Source: Duganella sp. BJB480 (lineage in GTDB: Bacteria; Pseudomonadota; Gammaproteobacteria; Burkholderiales; Burkholderiaceae_D). Taken from it: 64,000 nt of DNA. Location of the stretch: NCBI GenBank assembly GCA_003416985.1, contig QVIN01000011.1:62001-126000 (forward strand), read 5' to 3'. The position numbers and the translations under genes were made by a program. The notes below the pieces were generated by a model. The model worked only from the letters and a program-made list of their open reading frames with translations, was not told the DNA's origin and did no database searches. Positions 1 to 8,374 of the stretch are shown in pieces (position 1 is the first letter of the stretch; each line of letters starts with the position of its first letter).

Positions 1-1
1 C

Positions 2-1453
2 TGCGGCACCGACAACCTGCAGACCCACAGCGATGCCTATTGGTCGCAGCGCAGCTTCGATGAAATCGTCACCTACACCTCCGGCGCGGAAACCAACGTC
101 AACGAAGTGCAGATGGTGGCGCTGACCAACTTCGGCGGCACCCAGCAGTTCAAGCTGCGCTACAACGGCCACGACTCGGCGCCCATCGTCCGCGGCGGCA
201 ACTTCAACGCCGGCGGCATCAAGAACGCTATCCAGGGCATCAGCGGCTGGCCCGCGGGCGGCACCGTGTCCGTCACCGCGGTCAGCGACAACGCCGTCAC
301 GCTGACCTTCAACGGCGCGCTGGCCGGCACCAAGGTGCCGCTGCTGCAGCTGGTCGATTGCAGCGGCGGTTGCAGCGGCTATGTCGGCGAGGTCGTTTCC
401 GGCGGGGCCACCACCCGTCGCGGCGCCTTGTCGTTCACCGGCAATACCACGCCGGTGGTGACGGTGCCGACCGGCTACACCATCCCGGTCCGCACGCCGT
501 TCGCGCTGACCGGCAGCGCCACCGACGGCGAGGGCGACACCCTGACCTACATGTGGGAGCAGAACGACCGCGCCAACGGCAACGGCACCGGCTTGATCAG
601 CAACGACAAGACCAACGGGCCGCTGTTCCGCCAGTTCGGCGTGCGCGCCGTGGTCAGCAACGACGACACCATCAAGTACGGCTCGCCGGGCGAGAACCAC
701 GTCAGCACCGATCCGACCCGCGTGTTCCCGGACATGGCGCAGATCCTGGCCAACAACACCAACGCCGAAACCGGCAGCTGCCCGGCCGCCGCGGCGACGC
801 CGACCCCGGCCGACATCGAGTGCTTCTCGGAGTTCCTGCCGACGGCCGACTACGTGGGCTTCAGCGCCAACGCCAATCCGGCCGCGCTGAACTTCCGCCT
901 GACGGCGCGTGACGGCCGTGGCGGCGTGGGCAACGCCAGCACCAGGCTGGTATTGGCGCCCAACGCCGGTCCCTTCCTGGTGACGTCGCCGAACACGGCG
1001 GTGTCGCTGGACGCCGGCTCGACCCAGACCGTGACCTGGAGCGTGGCCAACACCAACGTGGCGCCGGTCAACACCGCCAACGTGAAGATCACGCTGTCCA
1101 CCGATGGCGGCAAGACCTATCCGTACACGCTGGCGGCCAGCACGCCCAACAACGGCAGCAAGGCGGTAGCGCTGCCGATGGTGGGCAGCGCCACGGCGCG
1201 CATCAAGGTGGAAGCGGTCGACAACATCTTCTTCGATGTGTCGAACGCCAACTTCACGATCCGCCTGGTGGGCGACGTCAACGGCGACGGCGCGGTCAAC
1301 TGCGACGACCTGGCCATCATCAAGGCCGCGCTGGGCAAGCGCACCGGCCAGGCCGGCTTCGACGCGCGCGCCGACCTGAACAAGGATGGCGTGGTGGATG
1401 CGCGCGACCTGTCGGCCGAGACGCAACGCATACCTGGCGGTTGCCGCCTGTAA
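2..1453 (+). CDS. Secreted reprolysin-like metallopeptidase, C-terminal part with dockerin domain (5' end outside window)
   Basis: The reading frame is open to the left edge, so only the C-terminal 483 residues are present. The first residues (CGTDNLQTHSDAYWSQRSFDEI) resemble the segment just after the Met-turn in bacterial M12B/reprolysin-like zinc proteases; the zinc-binding HExxH would lie outside the window. Next come an Ig-like/cadherin-like segment rich in Asn, Thr and Gly and a beta-sandwich with the pattern TQTVTWSVANTN. The last 60 residues hold two dockerin-type calcium loops, DVNGDGAVNCDDL and DLNKDGVVDARDL, each followed by a short helix, and a terminal Cys. The next gene encodes a cohesin protein 44 bp downstream, which suggests the two products bind each other. 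The protease assignment rests on partial similarity; the dockerin is clear. Confidence 0.75.
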   Translation, partial: CGTDNLQTHSDAYWSQRSFDEIVTYTSGAETNVNEVQMVALTNFGGTQQFKLRYNGHDSAPIVRGGNFNAGGIKNAIQGISGWPAGGTVSVTAVSDNAVTLTFNGALAGTKVPLLQLVDCSGGCSGYVGEVVSGGATTRRGALSFTGNTTPVVTVPTGYTIPVRTPFALTGSATDGEGDTLTYMWEQNDRANGNGTGLISNDKTNGPLFRQFGVRAVVSNDDTIKYGSPGENHVSTDPTRVFPDMAQILANNTNAETGSCPAAAATPTPADIECFSEFLPTADYVGFSANANPAALNFRLTARDGRGGVGNASTRLVLAPNAGPFLVTSPNTAVSLDAGSTQTVTWSVANTNVAPVNTANVKITLSTDGGKTYPYTLAASTPNNGSKAVALPMVGSATARIKVEAVDNIFFDVSNANFTIRLVGDVNGDGAVNCDDLAIIKAALGKRTGQAGFDARADLNKDGVVDARDLSAETQRIPGGCRL

Positions 1454-1497
1454 GCCACCCCACAATTGAAGCCCGTCGGGCAAAAGGAAAAAACAAT

Positions 1498-2082
1498 ATG
1501 TTGAGTTTGAAAAAATGGAAATACCAGGCCGGCGCCGCGTTGCTGGCCGCCGCCTTCGCCGCGCCGTCGGCCTACGCCGCCGACCCGGTGCTGAGCATCG
1601 TCGCCGCGCCGTCCAGCGGCGTGGTGGGCTCGACCATCGACCTGGACATCCGCATCGCCGGCGTCACGGACCTGTATGGCTACAACTTCTCGCTGGTGTT
1701 CAATCCGGCCTACCTGCAAGTGGCTGGCAGCGGCGAAGGCGCCTTCCTGGGTTCGGACGGCGGCGCCACCGACTTCGGCGTGGTCGATGCGACCGGCACG
1801 CCGGGGCTGGTGTCCTATGTGTATGGCAGCAAGTTCGGCCAGGTGCCGGGCGTGAGCGGCGGCGGCAGCCTGGCGCACCTGAAGTTCAACGTGATCGGCG
1901 CCGGCACCAGCACGCTGAGCTTCACCGACGCCTTGTTCCTGAACTCCAGCCTGGCGGACATCACCACGCAACTGGGGACGCAGACGCTGGTCACGACCGC
2001 CGTGCCGGAACCGTCGGCCTACCTGATGCTGGGTGTCGGCCTGGCCGGCCTGGCGGCGTTGCGCCGCCGTAAAGCCGGCTGA
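1498..2082 (+). CDS. Cohesin-domain protein with PEP-CTERM sorting signal
   Basis: 194 residues starting at the ATG preceded by AAAGGAAAA; an upstream in-frame ATG at 1441 lies inside the previous gene and has no ribosome binding site. Residues 1-25 form a signal peptide ending in AYAA. The middle (about 27-160) has the cohesin pattern: a VVGSTIDLDIRIAGVTDLYGYNFSL-like first strand pair, NPAYLQV, GAFLGSDGG and a late SLAHLKFNV strand. The tail is a textbook PEP-CTERM signal: VPEPS, a hydrophobic helix, then LRRRKAG. PEP-CTERM tails are recognised by exosortase in exopolysaccharide-producing Gram-negatives, so the protein is expected at the outer surface. It probably forms an operon with the dockerin protein upstream. 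Confidence 0.88.
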   Translation: MLSLKKWKYQAGAALLAAAFAAPSAYAADPVLSIVAAPSSGVVGSTIDLDIRIAGVTDLYGYNFSLVFNPAYLQVAGSGEGAFLGSDGGATDFGVVDATGTPGLVSYVYGSKFGQVPGVSGGGSLAHLKFNVIGAGTSTLSFTDALFLNSSLADITTQLGTQTLVTTAVPEPSAYLMLGVGLAGLAALRRRKAG

Positions 2083-2089
2083 TGTTTCA

Positions 2090-2118
2090 CCGCGCTGCCG
2101 CCTCGCGCGGCAGCGCGG
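2090..2118 (+). terminator. Hairpin after cohesin gene, possible terminator
   Basis: A perfect 11-bp GC-rich stem with a 7-base loop starts 8 bases after the cohesin stop codon. It is followed by an A/T-rich tract of mixed A and T runs and not a clean U tract, so intrinsic termination is plausible but not certain. Confidence 0.45.
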
Positions 2119-2149
2119 CCAAAAATATTTAAAAAAATTTAAAAATATT

Positions 2150-2176
2150 TGTCGATTTGATGCGTGCTGCTTCGTC
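2150..2176 (+). promoter_or_regulatory. Predicted ECF42-type promoter for the VOC-DGPF-sigma operon
   Basis: TGTCGA at 2150-2155 and CGTC at 2173-2176 are separated by 17 bases, 56 bp upstream of the VOC start codon. From memory of the ECF42 literature, the target signature is TGTCGA at -35 and CGA/TC at -10. The operon encodes an ECF42-type sigma factor, so this fits autoregulation. A short inverted repeat (GAGTGA/TCACTC, 2186-2202) lies just downstream of the expected start site. Confidence 0.6.
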
Positions 2177-2231
2177 GTGGAGGTAGAGTGAGCGTTTCAC
2201 TCGGTCCTACTTTCACTTAAAGGAGAGCATC

Positions 2232-2705
2232 ATGACTGCAAAAGTAAATCCTATCCCGGAAGGCATGCACAGCGTCACCCCGCACCTGGTCGTCGACGGT
2301 GCGGCGGACGCCATCGAGTTCTATAAAAAAGCGTTCAATGCCGTCGAGACCGCGCGCATCCCCGGCCAGGAAGGCAAGCTGATACACGCCGCCGTCCGCA
2401 TCGGCGACTCCACCGTCATGCTGGTGGACGAGTTCCGCGACTTCGGCAACCTCGGCCCCAAGGCGCTCAAGGGCAGCCCGGTCACGCTGCACATCTACGT
2501 GCCCGACGTCGATGCCACCTACGCCCAGGCGATCGCCGCCGGCGCCACCGAGAAGATGCCGCCGGCCGACATGTTCTGGGGCGACCGCTACGGCCAGGTC
2601 ACCGATCCCTTCGGGCACGTCTGGTCGATCGCCACCCACACCAGGGATATGACGCGTGAGGAAATGGACGCGGCCATGAAGCAACAAATGCCCGATTGCG
2701 GCTGA
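2232..2705 (+). CDS. VOC (glyoxalase/PhnB-like) family protein
   Basis: 157 residues with a strong AAAGGAGAG site before the ATG. The sequence follows the PhnB-like vicinal-oxygen-chelate fold: SVTPHLVVDGAADAIEFYKKAF at the N-terminus, IHAAVRIGDSTVMLVDE in the middle, and WGDRYGQVTDPFGHVWSIATH near the end. These proteins are beta-alpha-beta-beta-beta fold dimers, often metal dependent, but the substrate cannot be read from sequence. It is the first gene of an operon with two DGPF proteins and an ECF sigma factor, a partnership seen repeatedly for this sigma group, so a detoxification or stress role under that sigma factor is inferred. Confidence 0.88.
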   Translation: MTAKVNPIPEGMHSVTPHLVVDGAADAIEFYKKAFNAVETARIPGQEGKLIHAAVRIGDSTVMLVDEFRDFGNLGPKALKGSPVTLHIYVPDVDATYAQAIAAGATEKMPPADMFWGDRYGQVTDPFGHVWSIATHTRDMTREEMDAAMKQQMPDCG

Positions 2706-2717
2706 GCGGAGAACACT

Positions 2718-3131
2718 ATGCGTTTCATGATTATCGTTAAAGCCACCAAGGATTCCGAAGCGGGCAAGATGCCGAGCACCGAGCTGCTGACGGCGATGGG
2801 CAAGTTCAACGAGGAACTGGTGAGCGCCGGCGTGCTGCTGGCCGGCGAGGGCGTGCATCCCAGCTCCAAGGGCGCGCGCATCCGCTACGAGGGCAGCAAG
2901 CGCACCGTCATCGACGGCCCGTTCGCCGAAACCAAGGAGCTGATCGCCGGCTTCTGGCTGCTGCAGGTGAAGTCGAAGGAGGAGGCCATCGAGTGGATGA
3001 AGCGCTGCCCGAATCCGTTCGACACGCCGTCGGAAATCGAAATCCGCCAGGTGTTCGAGATGGAGGATTTCGGCGACGCCACCACGCCGGAGCTGGTCGC
3101 GCAGGAAGAAGCCTTGCGCGCCCGCCTGTGA
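2718..3131 (+). CDS. YciI/DGPF-domain protein
   Basis: 137 residues, 12 bp after the VOC gene. It carries the signature that names the family, here as VIDGPFAETKELIAGFWLL, preceded by LLAGEGVHPSSKGARIR. DGPF (YCII-related) proteins are small ferredoxin-like-fold proteins of unknown biochemical role, commonly encoded beside ECF42 sigma factors. A homologous double-domain gene follows directly. The start is supported by CGGAGA upstream. Function is unknown beyond membership of this operon. Confidence 0.88.
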   Translation: MRFMIIVKATKDSEAGKMPSTELLTAMGKFNEELVSAGVLLAGEGVHPSSKGARIRYEGSKRTVIDGPFAETKELIAGFWLLQVKSKEEAIEWMKRCPNPFDTPSEIEIRQVFEMEDFGDATTPELVAQEEALRARL

Positions 3132-3164
3132 TGCTGCTACCTTAGCGGAAAAAAGGAGCTAGCG

Positions 3165-3977
3165 ATGGAATACATGGTACTGCGCCGCGCCAACCAGAGC
3201 ACCGAGCGCGGCCAACAGCCGCCGGCGCTGGAGCCGGGAACTTTTCTCAAGCCCAGCACGGAGGCGGTGCGGCTGCTGCGGCGCGACGGCGTCTGGAGCC
3301 AGCAGCACGGGCCGTTCGCGCCCAGGGAGCTGGTGGCCGGCTTCACCTTGATCGAGGCGGCGTCGAAGGAGGACGCCATCGAGCAGGTGCGCTGGTGGCC
3401 GCTGTTCGACAGCGGCGCCGTGTATGAAATCCGCGACGCGGGCTGCCCCGGCAACTGCGTCGGCTTCGACGAACGCGGCACGGCGGCGGGCACCATCCCG
3501 CGCCGCGACGAGGCGCTCACGCGCTACGTGGTCTTCATCCGCTCCGACGACGACGCCGAGGCCAACGCGGTGCCGCCGCCGGAAGTGATCGACGTGATGA
3601 ACGCCTACAACGAGGCCGGCGTGCAGCAGGGCGTGCTGCTGGCGGGCGAGGGCCTGAAGGCCAGCGCCTCCGCCACCCGCGTCCACTTCGCCAATTCGAA
3701 GACCTCGGTGGTCGACGGCCCGTTCACCGAAGTCAAGGAACTGATCGCCGGCTACTGGATGCTGCAGGCGGCCTCGCTGGACGACGCCATCGCCTGGGCC
3801 AAGACCTACCCCTATCCCAGCCCCGGCGACCTGACGCTGGAGATCCGCGAAGCCTGCGAGCGCATCGCCCACCAGGAATTCACACCGGAGATGCGCGCCG
3901 CCGAGGAACGCCTGCGCGCCGAACTGCTGGAGGCCGGCCTGCGCGACGCCTTCAGGAAGAAAGCCCGTGGCGGCTGA
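3165..3977 (+). CDS. Two-domain YciI/DGPF protein
   Basis: 270 residues with AAAAGGAG before the ATG. The protein contains two tandem DGPF-like units. The N-terminal copy (about 1-110) is degenerate, with QHGPFAPRELVAGFTLIEAAS in place of the DGPF signature. The C-terminal copy (about 120-245) keeps VVDGPFTEVKELIAGYWMLQAAS. It looks like an internal duplication or fusion of the gene just upstream. Its last 11 bases overlap the sigma factor gene that follows, which suggests translational coupling. Confidence 0.85.
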   Translation: MEYMVLRRANQSTERGQQPPALEPGTFLKPSTEAVRLLRRDGVWSQQHGPFAPRELVAGFTLIEAASKEDAIEQVRWWPLFDSGAVYEIRDAGCPGNCVGFDERGTAAGTIPRRDEALTRYVVFIRSDDDAEANAVPPPEVIDVMNAYNEAGVQQGVLLAGEGLKASASATRVHFANSKTSVVDGPFTEVKELIAGYWMLQAASLDDAIAWAKTYPYPSPGDLTLEIREACERIAHQEFTPEMRAAEERLRAELLEAGLRDAFRKKARGG

Positions 3978-5232
3978 CGTCCACAAGATCGTCGAGGCGG
4001 TATGGCGGATGGAGTCCGCCAAGATCATCGCCGTGCTGGCGCGCATGCTGCGCGACGTCGGCCAGGCCGAGGAGCTGGCGCAGGACGCGCTGGTGATGGC
4101 GCTGGAGCGCTGGCCCGACACCGGCGTGCCGGACCAGCCGGCCGCGTGGCTGACCACGGTCGCCAGGAACCGCGCGCTGGACGTGCTGCGGCGCCGCCAG
4201 CTGCACCAGGAAAAGGAAGGCGAGCTCACCTACGAGATCGAAGGCGTGCTGCAGGACGCCGCGCCCGACCTCGACGCCGCCGTGGCCGACGCGCTGGAGA
4301 ACGATATCGGCGACGACCTGCTGCGGCTGGTGTTCGTGGCCTGCCATCCGGTGCTGCCGACCGACGGCCGGGTGGCGCTGACCTTGCGCATGCTGGGCGG
4401 CCTGGGCACCGGCGAGATCGCCCGCGCCTTCCTGGTGCCGGAGGCGACGGTGGCGCAGCGCATCGTGCGCGCCAAGCGCACGCTGGCCGAGGCCAAGGTG
4501 CCGTTCGAGGCGCCGCGCGCGCACGAGCTGGCCGAGCGGCTGGCGTCGGTGCTGCAGGTGGTCTACCTGATCTACAACGAAGGCTATTCCGCCAGCGCCG
4601 GCGCCGACTGGATGCGGCCGGCGCTGTGCGAGGAGGCGCTGCGGCTGGGCCGCATCCTGGCCGAGTTGGCGCCGGACGAGCCGGAGGTGCACGGCCTGGT
4701 GGCGCTGATGGAGATCCAGTCCTCGCGCGCCCGCGCCCGGGTCGGCCCCAAGGGCGAGCCCATCCTGTTGCTGGAGCAGGACCGCGCGCGCTGGGATCAG
4801 CTGCTGATACGGCGCGGCCTGGCGGCGCTGGAGCGCGCCGAGCGCACCGGGCGCGGGCTGGGTTCCTACGGCGTGCAGGCGGCCATCGCGGCCTGCCATG
4901 CGCGCGCGCGGCTCGCGGCCGACACCGACTGGCAGCGCATCGCCGCGCTGTACGACGCGCTGGCGCAGCTGACGCCGTCGCCGGTGGTGGAACTGAACCG
5001 CGCGGTGGCGCTGGCCATGGCCTTCGGACCGGAGGCGGGGCTGGAGGTGGTGGATGGCTTGATGGATGTGGCGGCGCTGAAGCACTACCATCTGCTGCCG
5101 AGCGTGCGCGGCGATTTCCTGTCCAAGCTGGGCCGGCACGACGAGGCGCGCCGTGAATTCGAACGGGCCGCGCAGCTGACGCGGAACGAGCGCGAACGCG
5201 CGCTGCTGCTGGCGCGCGCCGCGGCCCAATAG
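3967..5232 (+). CDS. ECF42-type RNA polymerase sigma factor with long C-terminal extension
   Basis: 421 residues, starting at a GTG inside the end of the preceding gene; starting here keeps the whole sigma2 region. Region 2 (about 10-80) contains LRDVGQAEELAQDALVMALERWP and ends in AWLTTVARNRALDVLRRR; region 4 (about 130-175) contains LTLRMLGGLGTGEIARAFLVPEATVAQRIVRAKRTL. ECF sigma factors are usually near 200 residues; the extra ~230 residues, rich in helical pairs (YLIYNEGYSAS, LNRAVALAM), match the long TPR-like tail of the ECF42 group, which is linked to DGPF genes and has no classical anti-sigma factor. None is encoded next to it here. Confidence 0.9.
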   Translation: MAADVHKIVEAVWRMESAKIIAVLARMLRDVGQAEELAQDALVMALERWPDTGVPDQPAAWLTTVARNRALDVLRRRQLHQEKEGELTYEIEGVLQDAAPDLDAAVADALENDIGDDLLRLVFVACHPVLPTDGRVALTLRMLGGLGTGEIARAFLVPEATVAQRIVRAKRTLAEAKVPFEAPRAHELAERLASVLQVVYLIYNEGYSASAGADWMRPALCEEALRLGRILAELAPDEPEVHGLVALMEIQSSRARARVGPKGEPILLLEQDRARWDQLLIRRGLAALERAERTGRGLGSYGVQAAIAACHARARLAADTDWQRIAALYDALAQLTPSPVVELNRAVALAMAFGPEAGLEVVDGLMDVAALKHYHLLPSVRGDFLSKLGRHDEARREFERAAQLTRNERERALLLARAAAQ

Positions 5233-5244
5233 GAAGGCGTCATG

Positions 5245-5282
5245 AAAAAGCCCCCAAGGCGCTGTGGCCGTGGGGGCTTTTT
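5245..5282. terminator. Bidirectional intrinsic terminator
   Basis: AAAAAGCCCCCA at 5245-5256 pairs with TGGGGGCTTTTT at 5271-5282. With A and T tracts on both flanks it can end both the sigma factor operon and the convergent TonB receptor gene. Confidence 0.9.
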
Positions 5283-5302
5283 AGCCATGCAACGCGACGA
5301 AC

Positions 5303-8074
5303 TTAGAATGCGTAGGTCGCGCTCACGTACGCGGTCGCGCCGTGCGGATCGTAGTAGGTCGGATCGTAACCAGCCTGGAAGTAGTTACCCAGGGTGATCG
5401 CCTCAGGCGGTTTGCGGTTGAACAGGTTCTTCACTCCGCCGCGCAGGTTCAGCCCCTTGACCAGGCCGGAGTAGGACACTTGCGCATCCCAGGTCGAGAA
5501 CGCGCCGATGTGCACCGCGTCGGTGCCGGTGGCCGAGTCGGCCCGCGCCGCGTCGTAGTAGCCGGACTGGAAGTTCTGGGTCAGGTCGGCGCCCCAGTTC
5601 TTGTATTTCCAGTCCAGGGTCAGCTGATGCTTCCAGCGGAAGATGATGCCGCCGGCGCTGACCGCGTTCAACGGCGCGCCTTTGTCGTCGATCGTGTGCG
5701 CCACGCTAGGCTGAACGGTGCCGTCCGGCAGGGTCTGGTCGAACTTGCTGGTGTAGGTGCCGTTCAGGTGCGTGTTGAAGGTGCCGTAGTTGTCGGTCTT
5801 GGCGATGCGCCAGCGGGCGTCCAGGTCCAGGCCTTCGGTTTTCATGCCGCCGGCGTTCAGGTTGGTCGCCGTGATCTGGGAAATGGCGCCCGAGCCGTCG
5901 CGCTGCACCAGGCCGGTGTACAGCGGGTTGCCGGCAAACGCTTGCTTCACGATCAGCTGGGAATCCAGCGTGGTGATCAGGTTGCTGACGTTGATTTTCC
6001 AGTAGTCCAGCGCGAACGACAGGCCGGGCACCGGATCGATCACCAGGCCCACCGACGTTTGCTCGGACTTCTCCGGTTTCAGCTGCGTATTGCCGCCCGT
6101 CAGAACGGTGTACTGGCCGGAGGTCTTGGTGCCCGGGTCGGTGAAGGTCGCGCTGGTGGCGAAGGTCTGCGGGTTGAACAATTCCGGCAGCGCCGCCTCG
6201 CGGAAGCCGCGGCCGTACGAGGCGCGCACCAGCAGTTGCGACAGCGGTTGATAGCGCAGGCTCAGCTTCGGATTGGTCGAGGTCGCGGTCGGGAATTTGT
6301 CGGTGCGTACCGCCAGGTCGCCCTCCAGCTCTTTCAGGATCGGCACGTTCAATTCCGCGAACAGCGCCGACGAGTGACGCGATGCCGACAGCGGCAGCGC
6401 CTGGGCGCCGTAGCCGGCGATGTCGCCCGACTGGAACGCCGCGCTCGGGTTCAGGTTCAGGTTCTCGTTGCTGATCGAACCGCCCACCGCGAACTTGGCC
6501 ATGCCGGCCGGCAGCTGGTACAGGTCGCCGGAGACGCGCGCATGCAGAGCGTCGTTGCTCAGCTGCGAATTGATCATCGGGCCGTTGTAATTGGTGGCCC
6601 GGATTTGCGCGGCCAGCGCCGGCGTCTGGGTTGCCGCGTACGGGTTGAAGGCGTTGTTATTGCTTAACAACTTGGCCAGCGCCAGTTGCGACTGGTAGCC
6701 GTCCTGCGTGGTTTCGCTCACGTCGCTGACGTTGTGGACATAGGCGACGTCGTAGTCGTAGCCCTTGAACTCGCCGCGCATGCCGATCACGAGGTGCGAC
6801 AGCTTGGCCAGGTCTTCGTGGCGGCGATTGCCGCCGTCGAAGGCGCGGTAGCTGACGGTGACCGGTTTGCCGGCCTGGTCGGTGTCGGCCAGGAAGCTGG
6901 TCGGGTAGTAGGGGCTGCTTGGCGACAGGATGATGGCCGGATAGACGTCGGCCTTCTGGAACGCCAGGTCGTCCTTCAGGAAGTTGGTGTTGTACGGCGA
7001 TGGCTGGGCCAGGGTGATGGTCTTCTGCTGCGAGTGGAAGCCTTCCATATAGGCTTCGACGTTGTTGTTGAGCTTGAAGCGCAGGCTGGCCGCCACGTTG
7101 GCGCGCTTGACTTCCGGCATCAGCGCGACCAGCGGCGCGGGGTTGTAGCGGCAGCTGCCGGTGATGGCGTTGTAGGTGCTGCCGTTCTGGGCGCAGTTGG
7201 CGCCGTTGTTGTCGCTCAGCGGATTGCCCAGCGGGTCGCCGATCGATTTCAGGCGGTGCGGAATCACGCCGCTGGCGTTGGGGTCGGTATAGGGATCGAA
7301 GGTGTTGATGTTGCCGCTGTTGGTGGCGCTCGCTTCACGCAGGCCGTTGTCGTTCCACGACTTGGTGGCGTACTTGCGCTGGCTGCCGAGGATCTGCTTG
7401 TCCTTGCCGACGTCGGCCGACACGGTGACGTTGTAGCGGTCGGTGTCGAAATCGCCCCAGCCGGCGATGATCGACGCCTTGGTGTTGCCGCCGCCGCCGT
7501 CCTTGGTGCCGCTGCCGTAGCCGCTCACTTCGACGCCGTTGAAGTTGTTGCGAAGGATGAAGTTGATCACGCCGGCGATGGCGTCGGAACCATACACGCC
7601 GGAGGCGCCATCCTTCAGCAGTTCGACGTGGTCGACCGAGGCCAGCGGGATGGCGTTGATGTCGACCGTGGTGCCGTCGGTGGCGTAGTTGGCGAGGCGG
7701 CGGCCGTTGACCAGGATCAGCGTCTTGCTGCCGCCGATGCCGCGCAGACTGGCCGAGGACAGGCCGTAGGTCGACGCGCCGACGCCCTGGGCCGCGTTGA
7801 CGGCGCCGACCTGGGCGTTCGCGCTGATCGAGCTGAGCAGCTGTTCGGTCGAGGTGACCCCCATTTTCTGGATATCTTCGCGGGTGACGGTCTGTACCGG
7901 CAACGCGCCTTCGGCCTGGGCCCGTTTGATCGACGAACCGGTGATTTCAACGCGCTGCATCGGCGCGTCGGCGGCGGTCTGCGCCTGGGCCAGGGCGGCG
8001 CCACCCAGTCCCAGCATCACGGATCCCGAGAACATCAGGCGCAGCGAGCGCGCCAGCATTTTTTCTGTAGTCAT
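5303..8074 (-). CDS. TonB-dependent outer membrane receptor
   Basis: 923 residues from the start MTTEKMLARSLRL, chosen because it begins a proper signal peptide ending near ALAQAQ; further upstream in-frame codons give a non-signal sequence. The plug domain (about 45-160) contains VEITGSSIKRAQAEGALPVQTVTREDI and DGASGVYGSDAIAGVINFILR, both typical of TonB receptor plugs. The rest is a 22-strand barrel ending in an aromatic residue (YVSATYAF), as needed for outer membrane insertion. The substrate is not evident: no Fur box was seen upstream and no transport genes adjoin. It is closest in style to the receptor at 21789-24533. Confidence 0.92.
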   Translation of the reverse strand: MTTEKMLARSLRLMFSGSVMLGLGGAALAQAQTAADAPMQRVEITGSSIKRAQAEGALPVQTVTREDIQKMGVTSTEQLLSSISANAQVGAVNAAQGVGASTYGLSSASLRGIGGSKTLILVNGRRLANYATDGTTVDINAIPLASVDHVELLKDGASGVYGSDAIAGVINFILRNNFNGVEVSGYGSGTKDGGGGNTKASIIAGWGDFDTDRYNVTVSADVGKDKQILGSQRKYATKSWNDNGLREASATNSGNINTFDPYTDPNASGVIPHRLKSIGDPLGNPLSDNNGANCAQNGSTYNAITGSCRYNPAPLVALMPEVKRANVAASLRFKLNNNVEAYMEGFHSQQKTITLAQPSPYNTNFLKDDLAFQKADVYPAIILSPSSPYYPTSFLADTDQAGKPVTVSYRAFDGGNRRHEDLAKLSHLVIGMRGEFKGYDYDVAYVHNVSDVSETTQDGYQSQLALAKLLSNNNAFNPYAATQTPALAAQIRATNYNGPMINSQLSNDALHARVSGDLYQLPAGMAKFAVGGSISNENLNLNPSAAFQSGDIAGYGAQALPLSASRHSSALFAELNVPILKELEGDLAVRTDKFPTATSTNPKLSLRYQPLSQLLVRASYGRGFREAALPELFNPQTFATSATFTDPGTKTSGQYTVLTGGNTQLKPEKSEQTSVGLVIDPVPGLSFALDYWKINVSNLITTLDSQLIVKQAFAGNPLYTGLVQRDGSGAISQITATNLNAGGMKTEGLDLDARWRIAKTDNYGTFNTHLNGTYTSKFDQTLPDGTVQPSVAHTIDDKGAPLNAVSAGGIIFRWKHQLTLDWKYKNWGADLTQNFQSGYYDAARADSATGTDAVHIGAFSTWDAQVSYSGLVKGLNLRGGVKNLFNRKPPEAITLGNYFQAGYDPTYYDPHGATAYVSATYAF

Positions 8075-8301
8075 TTTGGATTCCAAATTTAATAAATAAG
8101 ACGGCGGCATACCCTTGAAGGCGTCCATGGCGACTCTGCGATGTATAGACAGGCGGAGTCGATCGACATGACAACATGGGGGCGAAAGTGATGTCAACGA
8201 CAATGTTTCGATTTGCAATTAAAACAACAGTTACAAATTGAAATGCCATAAAAAAAAGAAAATTTAATAAGTTTTTAAGTATTGGGGTGTAACGGCCGGG
8301 C

Positions 8302-8340
8302 AAAAAAAAGCTGGCCCCCACGGGAGTGAGGGGCCAGCCA
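8302..8340 (-). terminator. Intrinsic terminator of the second TonB receptor
   Basis: Read on the minus strand, a GGCTGGCCCC/GGGGCCAGC-type stem is followed by eight T residues. It lies just downstream of the stop of the 8375-11035 gene and separates it from the receptor gene that follows on the same strand. Confidence 0.9.
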
Positions 8341-8374
8341 ACCTTGGTATCTCTACCTCTTCACACACTACGCC

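Noticed and set aside
2186..2202. Inverted repeat GAGTGA/TCACTC near the start of the ECF42 operon
   Set aside because: Short (6 bp arms) and possibly chance; mentioned under the promoter but not called an operator.
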